Below, in pieces: positions 47,984-58,732 of a stretch of DNA of 64,000 bases (position 1 is the first letter of the stretch; the number at the start of each line of letters is the position of its first letter). Both the position numbers and the translations under genes were made by a program. This DNA is from Margaritispora aquatica (taxonomy: Eukaryota; Ascomycota; Leotiomycetes; Helotiales; Discinellaceae), in contig VJWN01000016.1 of NCBI GenBank assembly GCA_007644065.1, positions 543,207 to 607,206 of the forward strand, written 5' to 3'. The notes under the pieces were generated by a model, which was not told the origin of the DNA, ran no database searches, and was given only the letters and a program-made list of their open reading frames with translations.

Positions 47984-49647
47984 ATGACAATATACACTCA
48001 ACTCGGTGGCTTTACCGACAAGATGGACGCCTATATCTCGCAGCTTGAGAAGGTGAAAGGCAAGAGGATCGCTACGGAAGAATCTCGTGATTTCTTTATT
48101 CTCCACAAAGGATGGAGTGTCTTGCAGCTCCACTGCTTGGTTGAGGCTATTAATACGGAGTATGCGACGGAGTTCCAACTGGCGGTGATCGAGCAGGGAT
48201 TTTATGGGAAGATGCGCTTGGAGAGTGGGAATCCTAACTCTTCGGTGTATGACGATGAGTGGTATACACCCACTCGGATCGTAACGATTGAAGATATGGA
48301 TCCCAGCAGACCGGTACTCTTCCTGTACAGTGACAACGCGGAGTCAAAGTACTTTGATGAATCAAATCCGAGTCAACCTTCAAGTGTAGAAACGAAATGG
48401 TATGGATTCGGCAAACCCACGCCATTCACTCCCTTGAAAGCCTAGATGATCAAGGTTGTACGCGAATGGGGTCTAGGTTGGGTAGTGGAGCAGAACTCCA
48501 AACAAGACATCTATGTGGTTCTCAAAGAGACACCGCGATCCATGGACCGCGTGATGAATGATCTGGAGCTCCATGCCAAAGAGGGTGTATTCGTCAAGGA
48601 GATGACATCGCCATGGCGATTCCCATTCGATGACTTCAAGTTTGTTGGCACCCCGGAGTGGCGACACTCTGGCTTCATACTCGAGGACTCTCTGAAAAAG
48701 CCCCCTGGGATTTGCAGAAGAAAGCGTTCAGGAAAGCGGTCTCTCATGACTTTGCGCGGAGGAGGGAGGTGAAATGGTTGCGTGCCATCGACGTCACCAA
48801 CAAGAAAGGAGGCCCTGTTAAGGATTGGAGTGGAGAAGATCTTAGTCTTCGTAGAGTCAATTACAATGGTGAGGACGATGCTCATGCCTAAGGAAGAAGG
48901 TCTAATAAGGGCGATTGGTTCGTCGACGATACAGGCATCAGGGCTGAGGTGGATGATCCGCACAAATGGGCTCGAGTAACCAATATCGATGGTCTCGAAG
49001 GAAACGTACGAATGCGACTCTTACAGCGCTTTCATAATCCCTGGGGTATTCCAGACCATCTCCCATTGATGGATACAGGCTTGTCTGATACCTCAGAGAT
49101 TTCAATGGGAAAAGTAAAACAGGAAGCTCGCTTCCGAGGAATAGAGATCAACGCACAATCAAGGAAGGAACATCTCCTTGAGCTAATAACTGCATTTGAT
49201 CAGCAGAATGCCCTAGATCTCCCATTAGCAAGAGCCAAGCAGGCACAAGAAAAGGGCGAACATGGCTCAACGACGGCGTTTGAGGTGGGTGAAATAATTT
49301 GGATGAATATGAGAAAGGAGGATATCCAAGCTGCTATGGACAACCGGATGGAAGGAGCATCCGACGCAGTTGGCGCGGGTGACTTGATAACAGTCAAATA
49401 TTTCGAGGGGTATGAAGGCCAGATGGAGATGGACCACTTGGAGCTTTTCACGGATCATCCTCCTTTCGGGCTTCTGTTGCCAAAGGGCGATTGGAATAAG
49501 ATTGGCTGGAAAATGGATGTCAGGAATCTGAGAGAGAGGAATGGGAGGATGGTTGATTATGATGTTGCGGTTCATCCGACGGAGCATCCTTATGAGATCG
49601 CTAGTCGAGAAAGCAGAGAACGCAGAAGGATGGCAGCCGGTACTTGA
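47984..49647 (+). pseudogene. Decayed paralog of the OTU-like protein at 53335-57063
   Basis: Three reading segments together align in order with the protein at 53335-57063: 47984-48445 ending in TAG, 48446 to about 48700, then a frame change at or near the A5/C5 run (48695-48706) into a frame that is cut by TAA at 48889-48891 and continues to 49647. Matching pairs include EFQLAVIEQGFYGK / NFDLSVIIAGYHVK, RPVLFLYSDNAE / RPVIWISNNNG, KVVREWGLGWVVEQNSKQ / KVQNWDLGADVTEYARDG, LLQRFHNPWGIPDHLPLM / LQFLERAWGFPLDLVLMP and PPFGLLLPK / NPFGLALDK. A SAP-like helix pair (KVKQEARFRGIEI, KEHLLELI) is visible. The N-terminal Cys region of the intact copy is missing. The lesions could be sequencing errors, but three in 1.7 kb plus 5' truncation argue for decay. 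An upstream in-frame ATG lies at 47906. Confidence 0.75.
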
Positions 49648-49956
49648 CGAGACCTTTCGAGGGCATGATACAGGTTAGAATCCGGAAATAAGCTTGGATG
49701 AAATTTTCCTGCTGCGAGATTGAGATATGCCTCGATGTTGTTGGGCGATTTTTCCATGAGAGCGTTGGGAGTAGATGACAAACTCACATGGACAGATCCC
49801 TAGATTGGGAAAGTCAAATTTTGAATGCAAACCACTTCCAGAGTCAATAATAGGAGATTTTGTGAAGAGTAAACGAAATTCAAGACTAGGTACTCATGAA
49901 CAGAATACATTCGCCTCTGATTACAATCTAAGAGTGTCCACCGATCCGCAAGTCTC
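49648..49956. other. Intergenic, convergent 3' ends
   Basis: Between the decayed gene and ISN1. Nothing recognised. Confidence 0.5.
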
Positions 49957-51854
49957 TCATACGCTCCCCTTACGCTCGTGCTGCAGCTCCATTATGTTCT
50001 TCAGCTCGTCTAGGAGCTCAATCGTTTCCGTAGGACTTGCAATCCAAGCCGTAGTTCCAACAACTCTTGCCTTAAAATCATTGCTTCCTGCGCTAAGAAA
50101 CTGATCTCCCACATGCAGTGTTCGATCGCCTTTGATACTCCCACCTTCATCCTTCGAACCTGATCGAGGTTAGTTGATGATTCAAACGTATAAAAGTGCC
50201 ATACCTAATTTCGACGAACCAAAGTACTCCTGGCAAACCAACACTCCCCAGCTTTTATCTCCAATGTCGACGAAAACATCATTGCCGCCATTGAACGCGC
50301 AGAAAGGTATCTGCTTGCCAACCTCACTCATTTCCAATTTCTTCTGTACTACGAGAACAGTCTCCTCCAGGGATTCTCGGTCGAATTTATGTCCAGGCAC
50401 AGAGGGAATAATTCCAACTGCACGCTCCTTTCGCAGTATGGTTGCAGGTAATGCGAGGTTTGCGACACATTCACGCAAGGAGAACTCTGCGAGATCGAGC
50501 AGGGCTGTTATTGTGGGTTGGGTCCAAGTTGACATGCTAGGGAGGATCCAGCTTCTTCTAGATAGATACTCGAGAAGATATGGTGACTCTGGTGAGTATC
50601 TGAAGAGGAAATTAGACTCTCCACCTGTTGATGGTTAGGAGGCATTGTCGTATCAAATGGACAACTTACCCATCACAACAATGTTCTGCTTTTGGGCAGG
50701 AGTGAGAACGTCCGATGCCTTGATAGCCTCGAGGAGGCCATGAAGACGACCGTAATATCTTTCTGCTTCGGTATACCCCGCTGCAGTAACTATGCCAATC
50801 TTTGTATCGCGACTCATGAGATCTAAACACAATTAGGAGGCATATCATTGAAGACCACATGTTATACTTACAGAGAATTTTCTCAATCACAAGATTTGTA
50901 GGCTCGAGACTCTTCCCATCATCATATCTAATGTTTGTCAGTGGGAGAAGCATAAAAGATCAGGTGCCAGTAATACAGCGTAACATCACCATCGAATGTT
51001 GCCAAATCCAGCGGTCCACTTGACGTTACTCCCATTAGTTGTGCCGTGTTCAAAACAAGACGAATATCGTTAAATGAAGGTGGCACAAAACGTCGAGAGG
51101 AAATGAATCGTCTCTTGTCTTGATAACGAAAGGCGGCTTCCAATGGTAGACGAGTAAAGAACGTGCCAATGCTTGGTACGAGAAGCTTCAGTTTCGATTG
51201 ACCTTGAAGTCCAACCTTTTGATGGGCAACTAAATTTATTTAGTATTGAAAATTGAGTATTATCGAAAGTACAAATCTCGCTTGCTAAAGGTTTAGTTTT
51301 GTCAGAGTATAACACTTACTATGATCATCAATCATACGCTCAACATCCTATCTATCTGTCAGTATTTGCATCGAACTGATAAATAAGGGTCGATGTGTTC
51401 CAAACGATTCTCTCCAACAGAAATAACATGTTACAAACGCATCAGAAGTCTAGACAAGAAATTAACGTACTCCCATGATTTCGGCATATCGGCGGTGAGC
51501 CTCCTCAGCCATCTGCTGTACAGTGTGATCTCGAGTTTCGAACACACCGGTCGGTTGGGAGTGAATAACGAAAGGAACGGCGAGGAGGCCTTTGATCCAT
51601 TCTAAATATTATCAGCCTCAATCTGTGGAGGTCAGGATACGGTGGGACTTGCCGATAAACTGGTCTCGTCGATGAGTTTTGAGGGCATCTTAAAATGGTC
51701 AGCGCTGGTCTGAGAAAACGACAACAATATTATGTCTTGTCATTCAATACTCTGGGGTCGTCTCTCTTATTTATGAGAGTCTTTATAGCAATCCCTTCCA
51801 GAGGCTATTCCTAAGAAGAGAAGGCTCACATTCAACACGATAGCGGGTCGTCAT
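49957..51854 (-). CDS. ISN1: IMP-specific 5'-nucleotidase
   Basis: Nine exons: 51854-51830, 51688-51653, 51601-51471, 51347-51320, 51229-50977, 50927-50872, 50822-50670, 50624-50205 and 50159-49957, giving 434 residues (the yeast enzyme is of similar size). Diagnostic stretches: MTTRYRVEYALKTHRRDQFI, EWIKGLLAVPFVIHSQPTG, LLVPSIGTFFTRLPLEAAF, the HAD-type motif ATFDGDVTLYDDGKSL with the D-x-D-x-T nucleophile, YLMSRDTKIGIVTAAGY, and AFNGGNDVFVDIGDKSWGV. It dephosphorylates IMP to inosine in purine salvage and breakdown. Intron 2 is GC-AG: exon 2 ends in the first base of the Glu codon, and only the GCAAGT donor at 51652 keeps frame. The density of tiny exons at the 5' end is notable. Confidence 0.93.
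51602..51652 (-). other. GC-AG intron (donor GCAAGT) in ISN1
   Basis: The minus-strand intron starts GCAAGT at 51652 and ends ATTTAG at 51602. The nearest GT donor gives the wrong phase and destroys the EWIKGLLAVPF block. Confidence 0.75.
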
Positions 51855-52233
51855 TGTGAGATAAGAACCAAGAAGTCAACGTGGTCGGCAGCGTGCGTGT
51901 TATAGATTAGATGATTGAAACTAGATTGTGACTACTGATTCGAAAGCAAGACTATATCCAAGTAGGTTGTTGAAACTGTGGGTGCGGAGTTGAAGGGGTA
52001 TTTCTGTGAGGATGGATGAAGTTGTTGAGTGGTCACCGCCAAGGCGCCTGCTGCTTAACGTGGTGACTGCATGCCGTTGATGTTTCACTGCGTCCTGACC
52101 TTCGTCCTTATCATCTGCACTCCCTCATCAACATCAACTTCTATCTTCATCAGCTCGAAAGTTCTCAGATTGTTGAAGTAAATCCATGCTCATAATACAC
52201 TGATCCGCTTTATTAATCCTCTGAGGCCTCAGG
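51855..52233. other. Divergent intergenic region
   Basis: ISN1 promoter and upstream region of the O-methyltransferase relic. Nothing else recognised. Confidence 0.5.
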
Positions 52234-52927
52234 ATGAAGGAGATCTACACTGCCCTGTACCCCAACGAGCAAGTTGCCACTGCTGTGGGAGATTACTCTC
52301 ACGAGCATTCTACAAAGCTCCCTAAATATATCACAGATTATTACACTTGGGGATTGACTCATGAGAAAGCAAATTATATGATTTCACCGTTTCAAGCGCA
52401 ATTCCAAGTGTGGATGGCTAAAACAGTCGGTGCAAAGAGGAGTATGTGTGTCTTGTCTTGCTCCACTCAGTGCAACACTTAGTGCAAAATACTTTCGAAG
52501 TCCAGTCACCAAGTCTCTATACAAGCTGAATTCAACGATAGTTCTTGAAATCGGAGTATTTATTGGTTTCTCAACGATGGGTTGGGCTGAAGCTGTTGGA
52601 CCACAAGGTCATGTCACAGGTCTTGAGTTTTCGCCCAAGTATGCAAAGATATCGGAAGAATCTTTCCATAAACAGGCCATCAAAAACATTGACATTATTA
52701 TTGGTGATGCCAAAGAATCGTAAGAATTTTCATAAAAGTTCACTTTCTCTACTGGCTCGTCCGATATGAATCCATGGACTGTGCGAGCAAAGACAGAGAA
52801 AACATGGCAAGAGAGCGACATGAACACTCTCAAGGAGTTCAACAAGCAGATGGTCGAAAGTGAAAGACTTGATACATTTTTGATGCCTATATTCGATGGA
52901 TTGGGCATGGCAAGATTACTGGATTAA
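52234..52927 (+). pseudogene. O-methyltransferase (CCoAOMT-like) relic with internal deletion
   Basis: The two ends of a class I SAM-dependent O-methyltransferase of about 235 residues are present. The 5' part, 52234-52441 plus 52542 to about 52719, encodes YTWGLTHEKANYMISPFQAQ and motif I ILEIGVFIGFSTMGWAEAVG, then HVTGLEFSPKYAKISEES and IIIGDAKES. The 3' part from about 52745 encodes NPWTVRAKTEKTWQESDMNT and FLMPIFDGLGMARLLD, the typical C terminus. The middle third, which holds the metal-binding acid and the SAM/catalytic Asp-Lys motifs, is absent. A GTAAGA donor remains at 52720, followed by in-frame TAA at 52721 and 52730. The simplest reading is a deletion running from an intron into the next exon. 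The remaining product could not be an active enzyme. Confidence 0.8.
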
Positions 52928-53334
52928 TAAATGTCAATGTGTGTCTGTTTATGCTTAAGGCCAGTGTAGTTACCTTGTTGTTTTGCTGTAGCACAATTGG
53001 TTTTGCTGCTTCTGAATTTTAATCCTTCCGTAGCTTGTTTTATGTTTCTTTATCCAATTCCATTATAGCGAGTCTAGTTTCTTGTGGCTGACGGTCTCCT
53101 TCCGGCATTGAAGATGAAAGAATTATAGTATCTGGGACAGAAACGTACAATGACCAAGGACTTGGTGATGATAATGTAGGTTCAGATTTCTTTGACAGAT
53201 TGCCAATTTCTGATTCCAAGTCCATCGCGTAACCTGAGAAACTGTCAACTTGAATTTTCATTATTGGTAAACTCTTGTCGTTGCTTACATGAGCTACTTC
53301 CTACTAATAATCATCACTACCACCTGGAGCCGCG
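52928..53334. other. Intergenic
   Basis: Flank between the relic and the OTU-like gene. A minus-strand open frame of 73 codons (53261-53040) has no recognisable features. Confidence 0.45.
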
Positions 53335-56300
53335 ATGCTAATCTTACCCGGCCACACTAAAGGACAAACGGATGAAGTTAGATACAGTTGCCCATACGAT
53401 CTCCACGAGAAGCCTGGCTGGCGAGAAGATTTACCCAAGGAGGTAAAAAACACACTAATTCCCTATATTGCCAATGGATTTACGCCAGTATTCACTACTG
53501 GTGGAGGACTAGGCAAATGTGGTTATCATGCATTGGCTATTAGTATGAACGCGGCTAGAGATTTCAGTGGTCCCTTTACCAAGGTTCAGCAAAGCGTTAC
53601 TGCTCAGACCCTACAGGAACTACAGAGAAGCAATGCATTCAAGAAAGAGGTAGACAAGCATCTAGACAGCCTTGGATTAAAAGGCAAACACAGAAAAAGG
53701 GAATGGGAGGAGATGACGTCCGGCGCAAATGTAGACTACAATCTATTGCGTAATTTGATGAAGGTAGCGAACGATTACTACGGCGCAAACTTCGACCTCA
53801 GTGTTATAATAGCAGGATATCACGTCAAATACAATGTTGAACGTCGGGAGTGGACAGATAGGAACGATTTTTTAGGAACAGAGTGGTTAAGAACGTCGTT
53901 TGAGGAGGAACCCTCCAACAGACCAGTCATTTGGATTTCCAACAACAATGGCTTGAAGCGATCATTGGATCAAGTAGATGAAATCAGACTTGTAGACCAT
54001 TGGGAAGGGCTGGCACGTCCCTTGAAATCAGAGCTGCCAGAGAACATCGCAAAGTACAGAGCGAAGGTACAAAACTGGGATCTTGGAGCGGATGTCACAG
54101 AGTATGCGAGAGATGGAATATATCACATTTGCAAGAATTGTCCACCGGCTGGGAAGGATGTTGGCGATGATTTCCTCAATGCCAGTATTGGTGCCTTTGT
54201 GAGGAATGTCGCCAGAGAAGACTGGCCGGCAAATGGGCCAGAGCATTGCCGTTATATGTAAGTGACAATATAACCAGAAGCATATCAAATCGGTGACTGA
54301 TTCTGATAGGGTTGACAATACAAAAGCTAAGGGTTGGGTTCAAGAATCGGATGTGAAAAGGTGAGTGCTCAGGCTTCCATTTGGTTGATTATTTCAAAAG
54401 TAGATTACCACATGGAAAGGGTAATTTGATTTTAGCTAACTATTCCTTAAGGATCGCAGTACATAGGGACGCTCCCACTGCAGTATTTGGATATACCGTA
54501 AATGAGAGAAAGCCTCCTCCAAGAAAGACAGAACCCCCTACGACCCAAACAGGAATTTCAGGTTCCATCAGCAAGACACAACAACAGGAACCAAAATCAA
54601 AGAAACTAGAGAAAACAAAGACAGCTTCTTCAAGCTCAGGAAGCAAAACACTGCCTAAAGCATCAAACAGTGGAGAACCTTCTAAAACTCATCCAGAATC
54701 TTCAGGTTCTACCAGCAAGTTGCCACAAGATACAGAAGTTCCAGTGAAGCCAATGGAAGCAGGGCCAGCTATTATAAGTTCGGGAAGTACGACGCAAATT
54801 ATATCATCCCAAGAAGCAATTGAATCTCCCCAGAAGCCTACAGATAGTACAGCCACAAAAGAACAGCAGGTCTTAATACCGGACACGACAACGTCTGTCT
54901 GGTCAGGTAATTCAGCTCCACCCGTTATACTATAGCCCATCATAGCCTCGGCAGAAAAGGTAGTCGAGTCTCAAACCCCACTAACAGATGCAGAGGCAGT
55001 GGTAGAGGCAGAATCGGCTTTGACCCCGGCACCAATACCAATCTCAACCTCCATGTCGCCCTCGACTGGGCCTAGAGTGCGATTCGAAGATCCAGAAGCG
55101 AGCCTCCCATCATCATCCATGCCAACACCAACCCCAGCACCAGCAATCATCACAACCTTAGATAAATTCAAACTCCCTGCTAACCCCAAGCAAACACGCC
55201 TACAATATTATCGCTGCGTCGCAGCATCGGCCAAGAATGGCGATGCCGTCGGCTTCGACCCACGCACCAACTACGTGGAAGGGTACGAGTTCCCCGGCGG
55301 CAACTTCTTTCTCGACAGAGGGAAGATACCTCGTTTCGCGAGTCGAAATGTGAAGCATCTCGATGGTGCAGAAGACGCGATGCCAGAGCGCCGTTTGCAG
55401 TTCCTCGAGAGGGCTTGGGGGTTTCCCCTAGATTTGGTGCTCATGCCCGAGATCAATGAGAAGAGCGATTACAACACTATTGTAACTGCTGCAGCGCGTG
55501 GAGGGATTCCAGGTGTGGCAAGAGCGCAGGCACGTCAGCTGTATGAGAGGGTGATGGCTAGGCATCACAGGGTGAGTTCTTATTCTTTCTCCCTATTCTA
55601 CATCTTTTTCAGGTGATAAAAGTGTTGAAGTCCACTTTCACATGACCGTGAACTCTTATTTGCAATTTATCATGAGGATTGTAAGAGATACTAACCAGTG
55701 CATTTTTGTGTGCATTTAGGATGCGATACCATTACCACTTGCTCGTCTAAGCAGGGACTTGACTGGACGTCATGGCGTTGTATTCCATCACGATGAGATT
55801 GTCAGGCCGCTCAGAAACAAAGAGCAAGTTGATACCGTACTAGGATCGCAGGTTAGCACAACTGAGGTGGTGGTATGTTCAACTCCAACCGATTTTCAAG
55901 TTCCGATTTTCATCCTCGCTTAATTTGTCACATCATCGCCAAGCTTCGTAATAGGTTTTGACAGAGCAACTACTAATGCATACCAGATTGTGGACTACGA
56001 GAACAATGAGTGTGTCTGTCGACCCGAAGACCTCGATCAGATCTCTAATCCCTTTGGGTTAGCGCTCGATAAGAATTATTTAGATGAGGATATGAAGTAT
56101 TATGAGACTGATGAGCAGAGAGCTGCGGGTGGCATGATTGCGTCTGCTGATGATGGTGAAAGTGAGATTTGGGATGAGAGTAGCGAAAATGGAGAGGTCG
56201 GTGAAGGAGGAAGAAGAGGAGGAGGTGGTAGTGGTGGCGGTGGTGAAGGTGGTAAGAAGCGACCAGCACCCGACGATGACAACAGCAGCAAACCATCCAA

Positions 56301-57063
56301 AAGGCCCAAGACCGGCACCAAGACAAATTCTGTGACTAACAACACCGTGCCAAAGCCCAATCCTCAATCCAAGCCCGACCCAAAGCCAAAAACAAAGCAA
56401 ACTACCCAGAAAGTTGCACCACCAGCGAAAACGCAGACACGAGCCCCAATAGCCAAGAAACAAGCACCAGTCTCGAAGTCCGTCCCTAAGCCTCAGCCAA
56501 GCAAGAAGCCATCAACTTCAAACCCAACCTCAAAGTCAGCATCAGCATCAACATCGAACTCTGCGCCTCAGAAGCAGCAACCAGCCGCGAAGCAGTCGGT
56601 GGCAGGAAGAAGCATGACTCAGGATGTTGAGGGCAGTGATGATAGTACAGATGGCTCCAGTGATATCGACACGAGTGAATCAGACGATATACCTGCTTTA
56701 CCAAGGAAGAGTAAAAAGGCTGGGCCTAGCAGTAAGACTGGACCTACGACGAAGACTGCTACAACTTCAGCCCAAACAGCCGCAACTCCCGCAATTCCCA
56801 GCACCCGTCGACTTCCTCGAACTCCGCGAAATGCCCGACCTGCCCCAACTGCTCGGATTCCTGGGACGAGCAGTAGTCTCGCTCGCACGGGCACTACCCC
56901 AAGCACAGGTGCGGGTGCAAGTGCAGGCAACGCATCATCATCAACAGCGACAACGAAGAAACGCAAGTCGGTGGCTTTCAACATCGATGAAGAGGCTGAG
57001 GCTAGTACGCCTAAAGCCGGGACGGGGATGGGGACGGGGAGAAAGGGGAGTGCGAGGAAGTAG
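53335..57063 (+). CDS. Putative OTU-like cysteine protease-domain protein with long disordered nuclear-type tail
   Basis: Exons 53335-54257, 54310-54360, 54452-54906, 54955-55571, 55720-55872 and 55987-57063 give 1091 residues. Residues about 50-230 resemble an OTU-type fold: a nucleophile-like Cys 62 in GGGLGKCGYHALAISMNAA, a central helical part, the paired strands NFDLSVIIAGYHV and RPVIWISNNNG, and His 222 in LVDHWEGL. The canonical D-G-N-C box is not exact, so protease activity is unproven. A low-complexity Ser/Thr/Pro/Lys linker follows (about 345-500). A second conserved block comes next (TRLQYYRCVAASAKNGDAVG, LERAWGFPLDLVLMP, GVVFHHDEIVRPLRNK), shared with the pseudogene at 47984-49647. 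The last 300 residues are disordered, Gly-, Lys- and Pro-rich, with nuclear-localisation-like KKRPAP and KKRKSVAF. I know of no described family with this architecture. Confidence 0.72.
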
Positions 57064-57505
57064 GTATTTGATGGTGAAAGTGAGTTTGATTATGAGGTAC
57101 TTGGGCGGAAAGGTGGGCTAGGGATGCATGGAGAAGTTTAGGAGGAAATGGATGTGCTTTTGTTTGGTTATAGTTTTCAGGCAGAGAGAGCACCTGGGAA
57201 GAGGTGGATTGGAATTGGCTAGGCTACGCAGAGTGGTAAGCGAGGTTTGGAGGAAAAGGGGGAATTGAGCGAGAAGCTGTTTTATTAGGTACCTAGGTAC
57301 CTTTTACTTGGCGCCTGGGAATCTAGCTTTATTTTCTCTTCTTAACTTTGCAATATTCTTTCAATATGCAAGTAATTTCAACCAGTGTTTAGAGTTAATG
57401 CCATGCTATATTCTTGAACATTTCTCGCCTCCTATGCACAATTTAAAACCCAACCGAACTCCATCGCTATGCAATACCATCTCCACCTGTCAAAATACAA
57501 AATAT
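57064..57505. other. Intergenic, convergent 3' ends; right edge of the accessory island
   Basis: Contains the 16-bp palindrome at 57287-57302. No gene. Confidence 0.5.
57287..57302. repeat. 16-bp perfect palindrome AGGTACCTAGGTACCT
   Basis: Perfect dyad, also readable as direct repeats of AGGTACCT. Partial copies lie at 47832-47844 and 63771-63783. Confidence 0.8.
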
Positions 57506-58482
57506 TCACAACTTCACAAAAGGTATCTTCGCATACAAAGCATCATACCCCTTCCCAACCCACCCATCCGCCAACCCAGCCCTGCCCACAACGCCCAACC
57601 CGCCGGCCATCCACACCCCCGCCAACGCAACCACAACAGCATTAATGCCCCACCACCTCCTCTTCGCCTTCTTATCACTGCCCACCGGCGTCCAGCCCCT
57701 CCACCTCGCCATGCCCCATACGAAATGCCCCGCAGCCGTACAAACCAGCCCCGCATACCCAACCCACGCCACAACAGGGTGTTTCGCGAACCCATGAGCC
57801 ACGAATCCCAGGCCGACGCTCGAGCTGCCCCCCTCGTAGATATACGGCACCAAGCGGTTCACGAAGGCATGGCCCAGCACCAGCGGTGTGAGGACGTAGC
57901 CCGAGGCGCTGAGCGTGCTGACGGGCGGCCAGATTCGGACGCGCTGCGCGAAGCGCTCTGAGATCGAGACGTGCGAGGCGCCGTACCGCGAGATGGCGAC
58001 GTTCCGCCGGTGGATGCGCAGCGCGAGTCCGGACAGGATGTGTGTTGCGATCGGGAGGGTGATGAGGAGGGGCTCGAAGGGGAAGGATTGGTAGTATGGT
58101 CGGGTGAGGAGGAGGTAGGTTTCTGAGGCGGGCAAGGAGCGTGTGAGGAGTGGGAGGAGGGACGTGTTGGCTAAGTGCAGAGTGGCGTAGACGGTGAATG
58201 CGTAGGAGGAGTATTTTTGTAAGCGCGTTACTTTGCTGTGTTAGCTTTTGTGCCTTAAGATGGGTAGATAGGTAACGAACGGTAATAGACTGAACTCCGC
58301 CCTCCACTTCCACTCAATCCCAATGTCGCGGACCTATGTAGACTCGGCGGCGGAATCGAAGGAAGTTGTTTTTCCTCGTCCAGCTCTACTTCATCTTCGT
58401 ACGGGGACTCGATGGGCGATGGATCCAGCTCTTGCAAATCCATGAAGCCTTCTTGAGAGAAGGTCGAATCTTTGCGCTCCAT
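57506..58482 (-). CDS. Mcp1-like mitochondrial membrane protein
   Basis: Exons 58482-58281 and 58230-57506 give 308 residues. The first exon encodes an acidic, Ser/Pro-rich N-terminal region. After the intron comes LTRLQKYSSYAFTVYATLHLANTSLLPLL, then at least four hydrophobic segments (ETYLLLTRPYYQ, PLLITLPIATHILSGLAL, LVLGHAFVNRLVPYIYEG, VAWVGYAGLVCTAAGHFVWG, INAVVVALAGVWMAGGL). His residues in the helices (LHLAN, LGHAF, GHFVWG) fit the heme-binding-like bundle of the MCP1 transmembrane family. Yeast Mcp1 is a mitochondrial outer-membrane protein linked to Vps13 and lipid transfer. The length matches. The donor GTTCGT is weak but is the only one in phase. Confidence 0.85.
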
Positions 58483-58732
58483 AGTCGTGAGTGTGCAGTA
58501 GCAGCACTGAGAACTGTGGTTCTGAAGCTCAGTATACCGGTGGTTGGTAACACGTTGATGATGCTTGGTGGATGGGGGAATTTAAGCTCTTTTTGGTGGG
58601 GTGGACGGACCACACCTTATTTTCCGTTGACATCTGCATCTCCACACCAGACATCCAGCATTAGTTGCGCCGAGGTTCAGTACACATCCTGAAGAAAACA
58701 AAAATACAATCCAAAATCAAAATACAGCTAAG

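Noticed and set aside
48889..48930. Intron hypothesis to remove the second stop of the decayed gene (GTGAGG donor, AATAAG acceptor)
   Set aside because: The 41-nt interval is short for this genome and puts the downstream conserved block out of frame.
52720..52740. Intron hypothesis for the O-methyltransferase break (GTAAGA ... AAAG)
   Set aside because: It would be 19 nt, far below a spliceable length, and would not restore the missing catalytic third.
53040..53261. 73-codon minus-strand frame between the relic and the OTU-like gene
   Set aside because: Short, with no motif or supporting splice signals.
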